Made by a program: the position numbers and the translations under genes. Of a DNA stretch of 38,419 nt, positions 31,658 through 38,419 are shown piece by piece (positions within the stretch are counted from its first letter, which is position 1; each line of letters starts with the position of its first letter). The stretch comes from Armatimonadota bacterium. GTDB lineage: Bacteria; Armatimonadota; Zipacnadia; Zipacnadales; JABUFB01. The DNA is taken from contig JABUFB010000022.1 of the NCBI GenBank assembly GCA_013314775.1, positions 1-38,419 on the forward strand. The letters run 5' to 3'. The notes under the pieces are model-generated. The model was not told the DNA's origin, did no database searches, and saw nothing but the letters and a program-made list of their open reading frames with translations.

Positions 31658-33016
31658 TCAGATTCTGAGGTCGTGGAAGACCAGGCCTGATAGAACCTTG
31701 GGGTAGAAGTATGTGCCCTTCTGGGGCATGTGCTCGCCGGCCAGAGCGACCTGCATTACGTGCTCAACACGCGTCGTGTTGATGTACAGCACCATCGCCG
31801 CCTCGCCCCGCGCCACACGGTTCGCGGCATCATGACCATCCCGGGAGTAGACCACGTTCGCTCCCGTCGCGGCCAGTTCTCCGGTCAGCCCCATGATACC
31901 CTCAATGACAAGCTTGTGCAGCAGCGCAACGTCAAGCTCACGGATGGCCGGCGGTAGCTGGTCAACTCCGTGGGCCAAGGCGCGGTCCATGTCCCGCAGA
32001 TGCAGAAGCAGCGCGTATGCGCCGCCCGAGTACAGGGCGAAGGTGTGCTCGCCCGGCGCCGACTTTGACATGCGGTCCAGCAGCGAGTGAATGCCGGCGA
32101 CCCGCGCCTCGTCAGAAGACCCGTCAAAGATCACCCGCTCAGTCTCGAACACGTCCATTACATTGCGCCACAACATGGCCTCGGCCTCCAGCGGCAGTTC
32201 GCGCAGAAGCCGGTGGCAAGGCAGGATCGTCAGCGCGCCCGCGTCCGTATTGCACAGAAACATGGACACATATTCCCAGGGCGCATCAGGGATATACCCA
32301 TGCCTGTCGCGCTGCTCGTTTCGGTACGCCAGAGCCGTCTCATAGCGGTGGTGCCCGTCGGCGATAACCACCGGACGGTCCACGAACACGGCGGCCAGGG
32401 CGGCACACATGTCCTCATCGGTCATGGCCCAGAACCGGTGGACGACCCCTTCTGCATCCGTGACTTCCCATAGCGGAGGCGTGGAGCAGACTTCCTCGGC
32501 CATCTTTTCGAAGGTCAACTGGGGATCGGAGTAGATGCTGAATACCTGGCTGAGGGAGCACTGGGTGGCCCGCATCAGGCGCAGACGGTCCTCCTTCGGG
32601 GCTCGCAGCGTGCTCTCGTGAGGCAGGACGACCCGTTTCTCGTATTCCTCCAGGCGCACGAGCCCGATGAACCCGCGGCGCCGCAGGGGCTCGTCGCCAT
32701 CCCGGGGCAGGGGTGTTGGCGGACGGTAGGTCTGTTCGTAGATGTAAAAGGCAGGTGAGCCCTCCTGCACTACGATGCCCTCGCGCCGCCACTCGCGCAG
32801 ATCAGCGGCCGCAAGCTCGTACCTGGATGGCGTGGGAGTACCGTCCAGCGGATCAATGCCCAAATCGAGACGCACGATATTGTACGGGCACCGGGCGACG
32901 AAAGCCTGGCGTTCGCCTTCGGAGATCACGTCATACGGCGGGGCTACGATGTCGGCCATCTCTCCGACGCGCTCCGGGTTGTATCGCCACCCTCGGAAGG
33001 GAATGACCTCGGCCAT
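31658..33016 (-). CDS. DUF1015 family protein
   Basis: 452 residues. The start VIPFRGWRYNP...MADIVAPPYDVIS, the YxIYEQTY strand and VIADGHHRYETALAYRNEQR (His-His-Arg signature) are the DUF1015 pattern. The family is cytoplasmic and of unknown function; the conserved HHRYET block suggests a phosphate- or anion-binding active site, which is inference. GGGAGG lies about 7 nt before the ATG. It is the first gene of a minus-strand run (DUF1015, amidohydrolase, ppgK). A promoter candidate is at 33067-33095. Confidence 0.95.
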   Translation of the reverse strand: MAEVIPFRGWRYNPERVGEMADIVAPPYDVISEGERQAFVARCPYNIVRLDLGIDPLDGTPTPSRYELAAADLREWRREGIVVQEGSPAFYIYEQTYRPPTPLPRDGDEPLRRRGFIGLVRLEEYEKRVVLPHESTLRAPKEDRLRLMRATQCSLSQVFSIYSDPQLTFEKMAEEVCSTPPLWEVTDAEGVVHRFWAMTDEDMCAALAAVFVDRPVVIADGHHRYETALAYRNEQRDRHGYIPDAPWEYVSMFLCNTDAGALTILPCHRLLRELPLEAEAMLWRNVMDVFETERVIFDGSSDEARVAGIHSLLDRMSKSAPGEHTFALYSGGAYALLLHLRDMDRALAHGVDQLPPAIRELDVALLHKLVIEGIMGLTGELAATGANVVYSRDGHDAANRVARGEAAMVLYINTTRVEHVMQVALAGEHMPQKGTYFYPKVLSGLVFHDLRI

Positions 33017-33066
33017 GGAGAACCTCCCGTTTCCTCAGTCAAGAGATGGACTGGGACGATGGCCAC

Positions 33067-33095
33067 TTTGTACCACGTACGGTCTGGCCATGCAA
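33067..33095 (-). promoter_or_regulatory. Putative promoter for the DUF1015 operon
   Basis: TTGCAT (plus 33090-33095), 17-nt spacer, TACAAA (33067-33072) on the minus strand, 51 nt before the start. Moderate match only. Confidence 0.3.
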
Positions 33096-33173
33096 GCCTG
33101 AGCGGGCCGTGAAGCCCACTGCAACTCTGCCCTGGCCCAATGGAGCACTCGATCCCTTCCACGGGTGATGCCG

Positions 33174-34280
33174 ATGACGTCCCGCGACCGTCTTCTGGCG
33201 GCAATGAGACGCGCGCAGCCGTACCAGTTGCCCATTCAAGTCCGTGGGGTTCGAGCCTGGGACCGGGAATGGGTGGCCACGCGACACCCGAGCTACCGTC
33301 CGGTGATTGACGTCGTCGCCGAGTATGGCGACTACGTGCTCAACTGGGGCCCTCCGGGCGGCTGGTTCCTCACGCAGGCCCAGGTGCCCGCCACCACTCA
33401 CCAGGTGGGGCACCCGGACTGGGTGGAGTCCATCACACTGTGGCATACGCCTCGCGGCGACCTGCGCACCCGTCATCTCGCCAGCAAGCGCGGTCTTCCT
33501 GGCATGCAGATGGAGTTTGCAATCAAGTCCCTCGAGGACGTGGAGCGCTTCCTGTCTGTGCCCTACGAGCCGCTGCGCGAGATAGACCCCACGGGATTCC
33601 GTGCGCAGGACGATCTGGCCGGCGACAGGGGCATCGTCCAGGTCTCCATCGGGCAGGACCCTATCGGCTACGTGCATGACCTGATGGGATCCGAGCTTCT
33701 CGCGATCTGGAGCATCGAGGAACGCGACACCATATTGGGCCTTGTGGACGAGTTTCTGCGCCGCATTCTCGACCGGGTGGACCTGCTGATATCTGCGGGA
33801 GTGGGGGAGGTCTTCGCCACCCTGGGGCAGGAGTACGTCACGCCGCCCCTCCACAGCGCCCGGGATTTTCGGCGGTTCTGCGTTGAGCCCGAGCGCCAGA
33901 TCCTCGAACGTATTCATGCCGCAGGCAAGCTCCTGCACGTCCACTGCCACGGGCCACTGGACGCTGTGCTGGACGATTTCCCGATGATCGCGGACGTTCT
34001 GCACCCGCTGGAAGCGCCGCCGATGGGAGATGTGACGCTGGCCGACGGCAAGCGCCGGATCGGCGATCGCGTGTGCCTGGAGGGCAATATCCAGATCGGT
34101 GACATCTACGCGACACCCACGGGGCGTTTCGTAGACATGGTGAAGCGGGCCATTGAGGATGGCATTCCGGGAGGGGGGTATATCCTCGCCCCGACCGCAT
34201 CCCCGCACACCGAGGTCCTGACCGACCTGACGGTGCGCAACTACGTGGCGATGGTTGAGACAGCTGCGGGGTACCGGTAG
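33174..34280 (+). CDS. Uroporphyrinogen decarboxylase-like protein (UroD/MtaA superfamily)
   Basis: 368 residues from ATG 33174 (GGGTGA upstream, and the start MTSRDRLLAAMRRAQPYQLPI is that expected in this family); GTG 33165 and ATG 33168 are alternatives. The sequence is a TIM barrel with HVHCHGPLDAVLDDF (His255 to His259) and the C-terminal CLEGNIQIGDIYATPTG, as in zinc-dependent methyltransferase members of the superfamily (MtaA-like corrinoid methyltransferases), rather than heme-pathway UroD. A methyl-transfer role is plausible; no corrinoid protein is nearby. Divergent from the DUF1015 operon. Confidence 0.92.
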   Translation: MTSRDRLLAAMRRAQPYQLPIQVRGVRAWDREWVATRHPSYRPVIDVVAEYGDYVLNWGPPGGWFLTQAQVPATTHQVGHPDWVESITLWHTPRGDLRTRHLASKRGLPGMQMEFAIKSLEDVERFLSVPYEPLREIDPTGFRAQDDLAGDRGIVQVSIGQDPIGYVHDLMGSELLAIWSIEERDTILGLVDEFLRRILDRVDLLISAGVGEVFATLGQEYVTPPLHSARDFRRFCVEPERQILERIHAAGKLLHVHCHGPLDAVLDDFPMIADVLHPLEAPPMGDVTLADGKRRIGDRVCLEGNIQIGDIYATPTGRFVDMVKRAIEDGIPGGGYILAPTASPHTEVLTDLTVRNYVAMVETAAGYR

Positions 34281-34421
34281 AGGCGAGAGGCCCACAGTTT
34301 CTCCCCGGTCTTGAACTTCCCGTCGGGGAGGGGGAATAGCCGTCGCTGCATGAAGCCGCGGTCCCGAATGACTGTGGTGGCGGCGTGGCATCGCAGTGAA
34401 GCCCTGCCGCGCAGCCCCTGG

Positions 34422-35435
34422 CTACCGTCGCAGGATACCCAGCAGTGTCTCCGCCAGGCAGTAGACGGAATCCGCGGCCTGTCTGGCCGTCGCGACCAGT
34501 GCAAGCACCACCACACCTACCCCGGCCAATGTGAGGAGAACGCCCGCGTAGGTGGCCTCGTGTCGGAGCGTGATCTGCGTCGCGCGTTCCGCCATGAGCC
34601 GCTCCACGCGCCTGTGCACATCCACATACCAGCGCCAGGCATTCAGGGCGCTGGGCAACAGCTTGCGCTCCGACTTCTCCCTGGACGCCTCTGCGAGCCG
34701 CCGGATACCCGACGCCACGACCTGTGCTGAATATTCCGCAGCGGCTGAGTCGTCGCAGGCGCGCTCGGCGTCCTCGCGCCGGTACCGGCGGTACAGGTGT
34801 AGTGTGGGCACCCAGGGCAGGCAAGTGACGCAACTGGACATCAGCAGGTCCAGGACGTTGTCGGACCTGCGGTGGTGGGCCAGCTCGTGGGCAAGAGCCG
34901 CCGCGAGTTCATCGCCCGGGAGCAGATTGACCACCGCGCTGGTCACCACCGTGACCGGCTGCAGGAAGCCGACGGTCGCCAGGAAAGCTTCCGGATGCTC
35001 GATGATCGCCAATTCGGACGCTCCCGGGCTCGCTTCTCGAAACCGCGCGGCAGTTCGTGAGGAGCGCACCGCACCCGCTACAAACCGGACCAGTCCTGCC
35101 ACGAACAGGGCGATGCTGACCCATCCGATCGCCTGCACGAACAGCGAGGCGTCGGGCACCCGCTGGATCCACCGGGCACATAGATGAACGCGTCCCGAAA
35201 CGAGGTGGGGGGAACCGTAGGGGTCATGAAGGGCGGCGTACAGCCCGTAGCCGGCTGCGAGAAGACCGCCGAAGACCGGGACGAGGGCTGCCGCAAGCCA
35301 CACAAAGCAGCGGGCCGCGGCCTTTTGGGTGGAAAGACTCTCGGCCACGGCCAGCGAAGGAAGGTACAGGAAAACGCTCAGCGTGGCGGTCACCGCCGCG
35401 AAGACCACGCCGGCGGCCACGATTACCGACAGCAT
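34422..35435 (-). CDS. M56 (BlaR1/MecR1-like) membrane metallopeptidase
   Basis: 337 residues. N-terminal membrane segments (MLSVIVAAGVVFAAVTATLSV and more near residues 40-70 and 100-125), zinc protease motif HELAHH (His183, Glu184, His187), further membrane helix near the C-terminus (~305-325). No penicillin-binding sensor domain follows, so it differs from BlaR1/MecR1 that sense beta-lactams. It is the signalling half of a BlaI-M56 pair: the start overlaps the BlaI stop (TGATG). It presumably inactivates the repressor by proteolysis on an unknown signal. The ~140 bases to the next gene hold no clear element. Confidence 0.94.
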   Translation of the reverse strand: MLSVIVAAGVVFAAVTATLSVFLYLPSLAVAESLSTQKAAARCFVWLAAALVPVFGGLLAAGYGLYAALHDPYGSPHLVSGRVHLCARWIQRVPDASLFVQAIGWVSIALFVAGLVRFVAGAVRSSRTAARFREASPGASELAIIEHPEAFLATVGFLQPVTVVTSAVVNLLPGDELAAALAHELAHHRRSDNVLDLLMSSCVTCLPWVPTLHLYRRYRREDAERACDDSAAAEYSAQVVASGIRRLAEASREKSERKLLPSALNAWRWYVDVHRRVERLMAERATQITLRHEATYAGVLLTLAGVGVVVLALVATARQAADSVYCLAETLLGILRR

Positions 35436-35878
35436 CAGCCCTTCTGCTCTCGACGCTTCTTCTCGATCAGGGCTGCAAGGGAGTCGAGCTTGCCCGGATC
35501 ATTCGCGCTCAGGGCTTCCACGAAGTAAGACATCGCCGGCTCGGCGAAGGTGGAGAGCAGTCCATCGACCACCTGCCGTGTCACCGTGTCGCTCAGCTCG
35601 CTGCGGGTGACGCGAGCAGTGTAGTGGTAGGCCTTGCCGCGCATGGTGCGGGCCAGGAAACCCTTCTTGTGCAGCCGGCTCAGGGTGGTCATCACCGTCG
35701 TATATGCGGCCTGCTTCCCGGTCTGGGCAAGGGCCTCCTGGACGTCCTGCACACTCACCTCGCCGTCCGCTGACCAGACAGCGTCCATGATCTGGGCTTC
35801 GAGAGTGCCCAGAGTCTTCTCCAGACCGTCCTTGCCTGGCCGGAATACGGGAATATCGGGACCTTTTCGTGCACTCAT
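35435..35878 (-). CDS. BlaI/MecI/CopY family transcriptional repressor
   Basis: 147 residues from ATG 35878 (GGAGG 8 nt upstream; an ATG 15 nt earlier lacks one). Winged helix-turn-helix: LGTLEAQIMDAVWS, VQDVQEALAQTGKQAAYTTVMTTLSRLHKKGFLARTMRGKAYHYTAR. The C-terminal dimerisation region has the SELSDTVTRQVVDGLLSTF pattern. Two inverted repeats in the promoter, one over the -10, indicate autorepression. The M56 protease gene is coupled through TGATG. No obvious target gene such as a beta-lactamase lies nearby, so the regulon may be elsewhere. Confidence 0.95.
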   Translation of the reverse strand: MSARKGPDIPVFRPGKDGLEKTLGTLEAQIMDAVWSADGEVSVQDVQEALAQTGKQAAYTTVMTTLSRLHKKGFLARTMRGKAYHYTARVTRSELSDTVTRQVVDGLLSTFAEPAMSYFVEALSANDPGKLDSLAALIEKKRREQKG

Positions 35879-35941
35879 TCTTCGCGCCTCCATCCGGCCT
35901 TGTACCCCGGCGGACGCTGGTGCCGGTATTCATGCGCCCGT

Positions 35942-35963
35942 CTACTATTATTGACGATAGTAG
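35942..35963 (-). promoter_or_regulatory. BlaI-type operator in the leader
   Basis: CTACTAT (35942-35948) and ATAGTAG (35957-35963), an inverted repeat with 8-nt spacer, about 25-45 nt downstream of the predicted transcription start. Confidence 0.6.
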
Positions 35964-35983
35964 GAGCCTGCGGTTCCATTGGG

Positions 35984-36001
35984 TTACTATCAATTATAGT
36001 A
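35984..36001 (-). promoter_or_regulatory. BlaI-type operator overlapping the -10
   Basis: TACTAT (35985-35990) and ATAGTA (35996-36001), 5-nt spacer. It shares its half-site with the operator at 35942 and covers the -10 of the promoter, so repressor binding would block RNA polymerase. Confidence 0.7.
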
Positions 36002-36020
36002 GCAGCGGCCGCGTTGTCAA
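35993..36020 (-). promoter_or_regulatory. Consensus sigma-70 promoter of the blaI-M56 operon
   Basis: Exact TTGACA (plus 36015-36020), 16-nt spacer, exact TATAAT (35993-35998). Predicted start near 35986. Confidence 0.88.
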
Positions 36021-36065
36021 CCCGTTCACCACTCGCATGCGTGCTTTGGCACCCGGGAATCGCAG

Positions 36066-36095
36066 CCGGGGACTGGCGCGCTCACCAGTCCCCGG
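36066..36095 (-). terminator. Hairpin after a minus-strand pseudopilin
   Basis: Eleven-base perfect stem, CCGGGGACTGG (36066-36076) with CCAGTCCCCGG (36085-36095), 8-nt loop, 30 nt after the stop at 36126. No U-tract. Confidence 0.65.
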
Positions 36096-36125
36096 TTCCA
36101 CTGACAATACTTGCTGCAGGAGATG

Positions 36126-36779
36126 CTAGCCTGTATACCAGGCGCGGGGGTACGCGTCGGACTTCACGAGGTTCTTCGCGTGCCCGTCGTACCACAACAC
36201 ATTGCACGAATCGGTATGGCGCCAATACTCGGCCACGCGGGTGGGATATGCGCGCCACTGGGTCAGATTGAGGGTCTGGCCACTGGCCGGGCAGAGCATG
36301 TCGCCATTGTCATCCATGCGCTGCTCCCATGAGTCGTGGCAAAGGATCGTCTCGGCAGGCTTGTCAAAGTTATTCCAGGTCCCTCCATTGGCGGTGACAT
36401 AGCCGTTGATACCGTAGGTGGTGTTCGCCACCTGCTCCGCGGTTCCCCCGTACAGGTCCACTTCCTTCATGGAAGGGCAGCGCCAGATCTGGCGGTTCTT
36501 GATGTAGGGGTCATAGAATGCGCCCCAGTAGAGATCATTGCTGCTCCAGGGGCGGTCTTCGGGCCAGAATGCGCCGTTGCGATGAGGATGGCAATAGCCG
36601 TCGTAGTCCTGCTGGTACATTCGGAATGCGATACCGATCTGTTTGAGATTGCTGATGCAGTTAGCTTGCTGTGCCTTCATCCGTGCCCGGGCGAAAACCG
36701 GAAACAAGATCGCAGCCAAGATGGCGATGATCGCGATGACCACCAGTAATTCGATGAGTGTGAAGCCTCTTCTGGTCAT
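36126..36779 (-). CDS. Pseudopilin, H-X9-DG class
   Basis: 217 residues from ATG 36779 (AAGGAG 7 nt upstream; the open frame runs further but lacks a leader). [18 protein letters not shown] gives a prepilin peptidase site and the helix. Body: [29 protein letters not shown], and [16 protein letters not shown], i.e. H-X9-DG. Paralogous to the genes at 1013 and 37824. It probably goes to the cell envelope after cleavage; the family is enlarged in these genomes and its function is not established. Confidence 0.94.
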   Translation of the reverse strand: MTRRGFTLIELLVVIAIIAILAAILFPVFARARMKAQQANCISNLKQIGIAFRMYQQDYDGYCHPHRNGAFWPEDRPWSSNDLYWGAFYDPYIKNRQIWRCPSMKEVDLYGGTAEQVANTTYGINGYVTANGGTWNNFDKPAETILCHDSWEQRMDDNGDMLCPASGQTLNLTQWRAYPTRVAEYWRHTDSCNVLWYDGHAKNLVKSDAYPRAWYTG

Positions 36780-37003
36780 TCCCCGTCTCCTTCTTTTCGT
36801 TGCTGTGTCCAACACGCTGGCTGAAGGATACGCGACGGACCTTAAGAAGATGACAAGGTTACGTTGCGCTACCATTAAACTAGATTGGGTGTGGGTGCCC
36901 GAGGTCCCCAGGTGCACAATGGCGAACTTACTTGATGGACCTCTCGTCATCATCAATGTCTGCCCCGGCTGAGCCGGTATCAATACCTCTGGAGGCGATC
37001 GCC

Positions 37004-37717
37004 TTGCGTCTCATCGTTGCCGTCACACTGATGGCTTTCCTCATTGGTTCGGTCCCCTGTCTCGCCCAGCCGGCGGGCGTTGAGGGGGGAGACACGCCCT
37101 CCGGGACCCCTATCAAGGCCAAATCGGAGAAATTCACTCTCGAGTGCCCCGCGGGCTGGCAGAGCCGACAGTATGAGAAGCTCGAGGAGTCCATGACCGC
37201 CAGGCTAACCATGCAGGGCGGTCTCATGAAGATGCTCGGGGAGGACCCGAAAGTCACCGATAACATCAACCTATGGTGGTCGCCCCAGGGCGAGGCATCC
37301 TGGTTCATGACCGGGATCGCATCCGTTCACCGGATCGAAACCAAAGAGGACGTGGACATGCAGAAGGTGTGGACCGACTTCAACGGAGGCAAGCTCCCGG
37401 AGGGGATCAAGGCCCAGCCGGCGCAGCTTGGCGACTACGTGGGCATCCTGGGTGGCGGATTGCTCCAGCAGCCACCGCTCTATATCGCCGCCGCCCTCAT
37501 CTCACAGGGCAAGTCCACCTACGTAGCCACCATCATGGGGCAACAGCAGGCGATCGCGCCGCAGTGGCCGAGTTTCATGAAGCTCCTGCGGAGCCTGAAG
37601 GCCACGGACCTCAAAGCCCAGAAGCTTGAGGATTTTCTCAAGCAGTCCACAAATCAGGAAGAAGAGGACGAAGGTGGAAGTGACGACGGGGCTGACGACG
37701 CAACCGAGGCGAAGTAG
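37004..37717 (+). CDS. Small secreted protein of unknown function
   Basis: 237 residues if started at TTG 37004, which has GGAGG 8 nt upstream and begins a typical signal peptide, [22 protein letters not shown]. Earlier in-frame TTG (36932) and ATG (36935) lack a ribosome site and would put ~24 hydrophilic residues before the signal. The mature protein has [13 protein letters not shown], a Trp-rich middle ([17 protein letters not shown]) and ends in an acidic, low-complexity tail. The central part resembles a single-domain protein with a central sheet, but I do not recognise a family. It is transcribed divergently from the neighbouring pseudopilin. Confidence 0.85.
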   Translation: MRLIVAVTLMAFLIGSVPCLAQPAGVEGGDTPSGTPIKAKSEKFTLECPAGWQSRQYEKLEESMTARLTMQGGLMKMLGEDPKVTDNINLWWSPQGEASWFMTGIASVHRIETKEDVDMQKVWTDFNGGKLPEGIKAQPAQLGDYVGILGGGLLQQPPLYIAAALISQGKSTYVATIMGQQQAIAPQWPSFMKLLRSLKATDLKAQKLEDFLKQSTNQEEEDEGGSDDGADDATEAK

Positions 37718-37767
37718 GAGTAGATAAGCGCTCCCCGCGCTTCAGTCAGTGGCCGGAAGGCTCCAGG

Positions 37768-37799
37768 AAAAACGCCCGGTGCGATGGTCGCACCGGGCG
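37768..37799 (-). terminator. Rho-independent terminator of the last pseudopilin gene
   Basis: Twelve-base perfect stem, CGCCCGGTGCGA (37773-37784) with TCGCACCGGGCG (37788-37799), TGG loop. On the minus strand it is followed by five Ts. Its distance from the stop at 37824 is 24 nt. Confidence 0.9.
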
Positions 37800-37823
37800 C
37801 ATTGGACTCGTCCAGCCCTGGAT

Positions 37824-38419
37824 CTATCCGTGGTAGTTGATGCAGAAGTGGAAATCCGGGCGTGCGCGGCCATTGGCTGATCCGTCTTCTTTGGACCACT
37901 TTGCATGGCCATCGAGGAAGGTGTAGTTGCAGCCGTCGTTGTGGCGGGTGTAGGCCCAGCCATAGGTGCCGCCACCGCAGTTGGTCAGACTCGGGCAGGG
38001 AAGGCGGTGGTAGTTGTTGTTGCCGCCGTCCATGTATCCGACCGTCACTGCCGGCTCCTTGGCCTGTGCCAAAGGAAGCTGCCAGATCCACAGGTTGCGG
38101 CTGTAGGACACACCGTAGCCCAGCGCGCTGCTGCTGCCGCCACCGGAATAGAAGACGGTGTACGGCTGGCTGGGGCAGTTGAAGACCTGCGTGTTCTTGA
38201 TGTACGGAGCAAGGGTGATAAACCACTCACCGGCCGTGTCGATGATGGTCTGCGGAGCCACATAACCGGCTCCGCGCGGGAGGATCTCGTCATAGTCCTG
38301 GGCGTACATCAGGAAGCCCATGGTGATCTGCCGCAGATTGCTGCTGCAACTGGCCTGCCTGGCTTTGTCACGAGCTTTCGCGAAAACGGGGAAGAGCATC
38401 GCCGCCAGTATGGCGATGA
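37824..38419 (-). CDS. Pseudopilin, H-X9-DG class, 5' end cut by the window
   Basis: The frame is open to the window edge and reads IAILAAMLFPVFAKARDKARQASCSSNLRQI at its start, so the helix is present but the leader lies outside. C-terminal RHNDGCNYTFLDGHAK has the H-X9-DG spacing. Cys residues and aromatic-rich loops resemble its paralogues. ATG 38399 is an internal Met, not the start. Same family as 1013 and 36126. Confidence 0.92.
   Translation of the reverse strand, partial: IAILAAMLFPVFAKARDKARQASCSSNLRQITMGFLMYAQDYDEILPRGAGYVAPQTIIDTAGEWFITLAPYIKNTQVFNCPSQPYTVFYSGGGSSSALGYGVSYSRNLWIWQLPLAQAKEPAVTVGYMDGGNNNYHRLPCPSLTNCGGGTYGWAYTRHNDGCNYTFLDGHAKWSKEDGSANGRARPDFHFCINYHG

Noticed and set aside
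33039-34391. 450-residue minus-strand open frame
   Set aside because: Antisense to the UroD-like gene and continuing into intergenic DNA. No recognisable motifs.
1-38419. CRISPR array, tRNA, rRNA, transposase or integrase
   Set aside because: None was seen by eye. No regular spacers, no tRNA-like cloverleaf and no transposase motifs.

Overview
The window reads as a chromosomal stretch of a GC-rich, uncultured bacterium, most likely of the Armatimonadota. The best clue is a set of four short pseudopilins that share an [13 protein letters not shown]-type helix end and a C-terminal H-X9-DG motif (one copy is broken). Such families are typical of Armatimonadota and, more loosely, of Planctomycetes-type phyla. 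The lineage call is an inference from family content, since no rRNA or tRNA gene is present. Two glycyl-radical enzymes, a DUF362-ferredoxin protein and many glycan-active proteins suggest an anaerobic or facultative carbohydrate degrader.

Layout. 1-1740: a decayed and an intact pseudopilin gene, closed by a strong terminator. 1762-4429 (minus): a VOC-family protein and a large toroid-like protein of unknown function. 4607-5764: DUF362-ferredoxin protein. 6288-7819: two overlapping thymidylate-kinase-like genes, the second with Arg in place of the Walker A Lys. 8094-10461: a ROK-like protein and a PIG-L deacetylase. 10622-14795: tsaE, tsaB and a secreted glycosidase-like protein whose barrel appears to be interrupted by a second copy of its carbohydrate-binding module. 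14907-17630 (minus): a promoter, a cobalamin riboswitch and an anaerobic ribonucleotide reductase (nrdD) whose glycyl-radical tail is encoded as a separate 71-residue cistron. 17831-22304: a beta-propeller, a duplicated Cys-rich protein and a glycyl-radical enzyme of unknown substrate. 22379-28383 (minus): two large secreted glycosidase-like proteins in an operon. 28544-29587: Gfo/Idh/MocA oxidoreductase. 29697-33016 (minus): DUF1015 protein, amidohydrolase and polyphosphate glucokinase. 33174-34280: UroD-like protein. 34422-35878 (minus): BlaI repressor and M56 protease with a consensus promoter overlapped by operator-like palindromes. 36126-38419: two more pseudopilins and a small secreted protein.

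How it fits together. The secreted glycosidase-like proteins, the ROK and PIG-L pair, the oxidoreductase, the propeller and polyphosphate glucokinase are consistent with extracellular glycan attack followed by intracellular sugar conversion. The most notable system is the riboswitch-nrdD unit. Vitamin B12 would be expected to shut off an oxygen-sensitive, B12-independent reductase, presumably because a B12-dependent enzyme exists elsewhere in the genome. The catalytic chain carries the Cys and zinc site but no glycyl-radical motif, which sits in the small downstream cistron. No radical-SAM activase for either glycyl-radical enzyme is encoded in the window.
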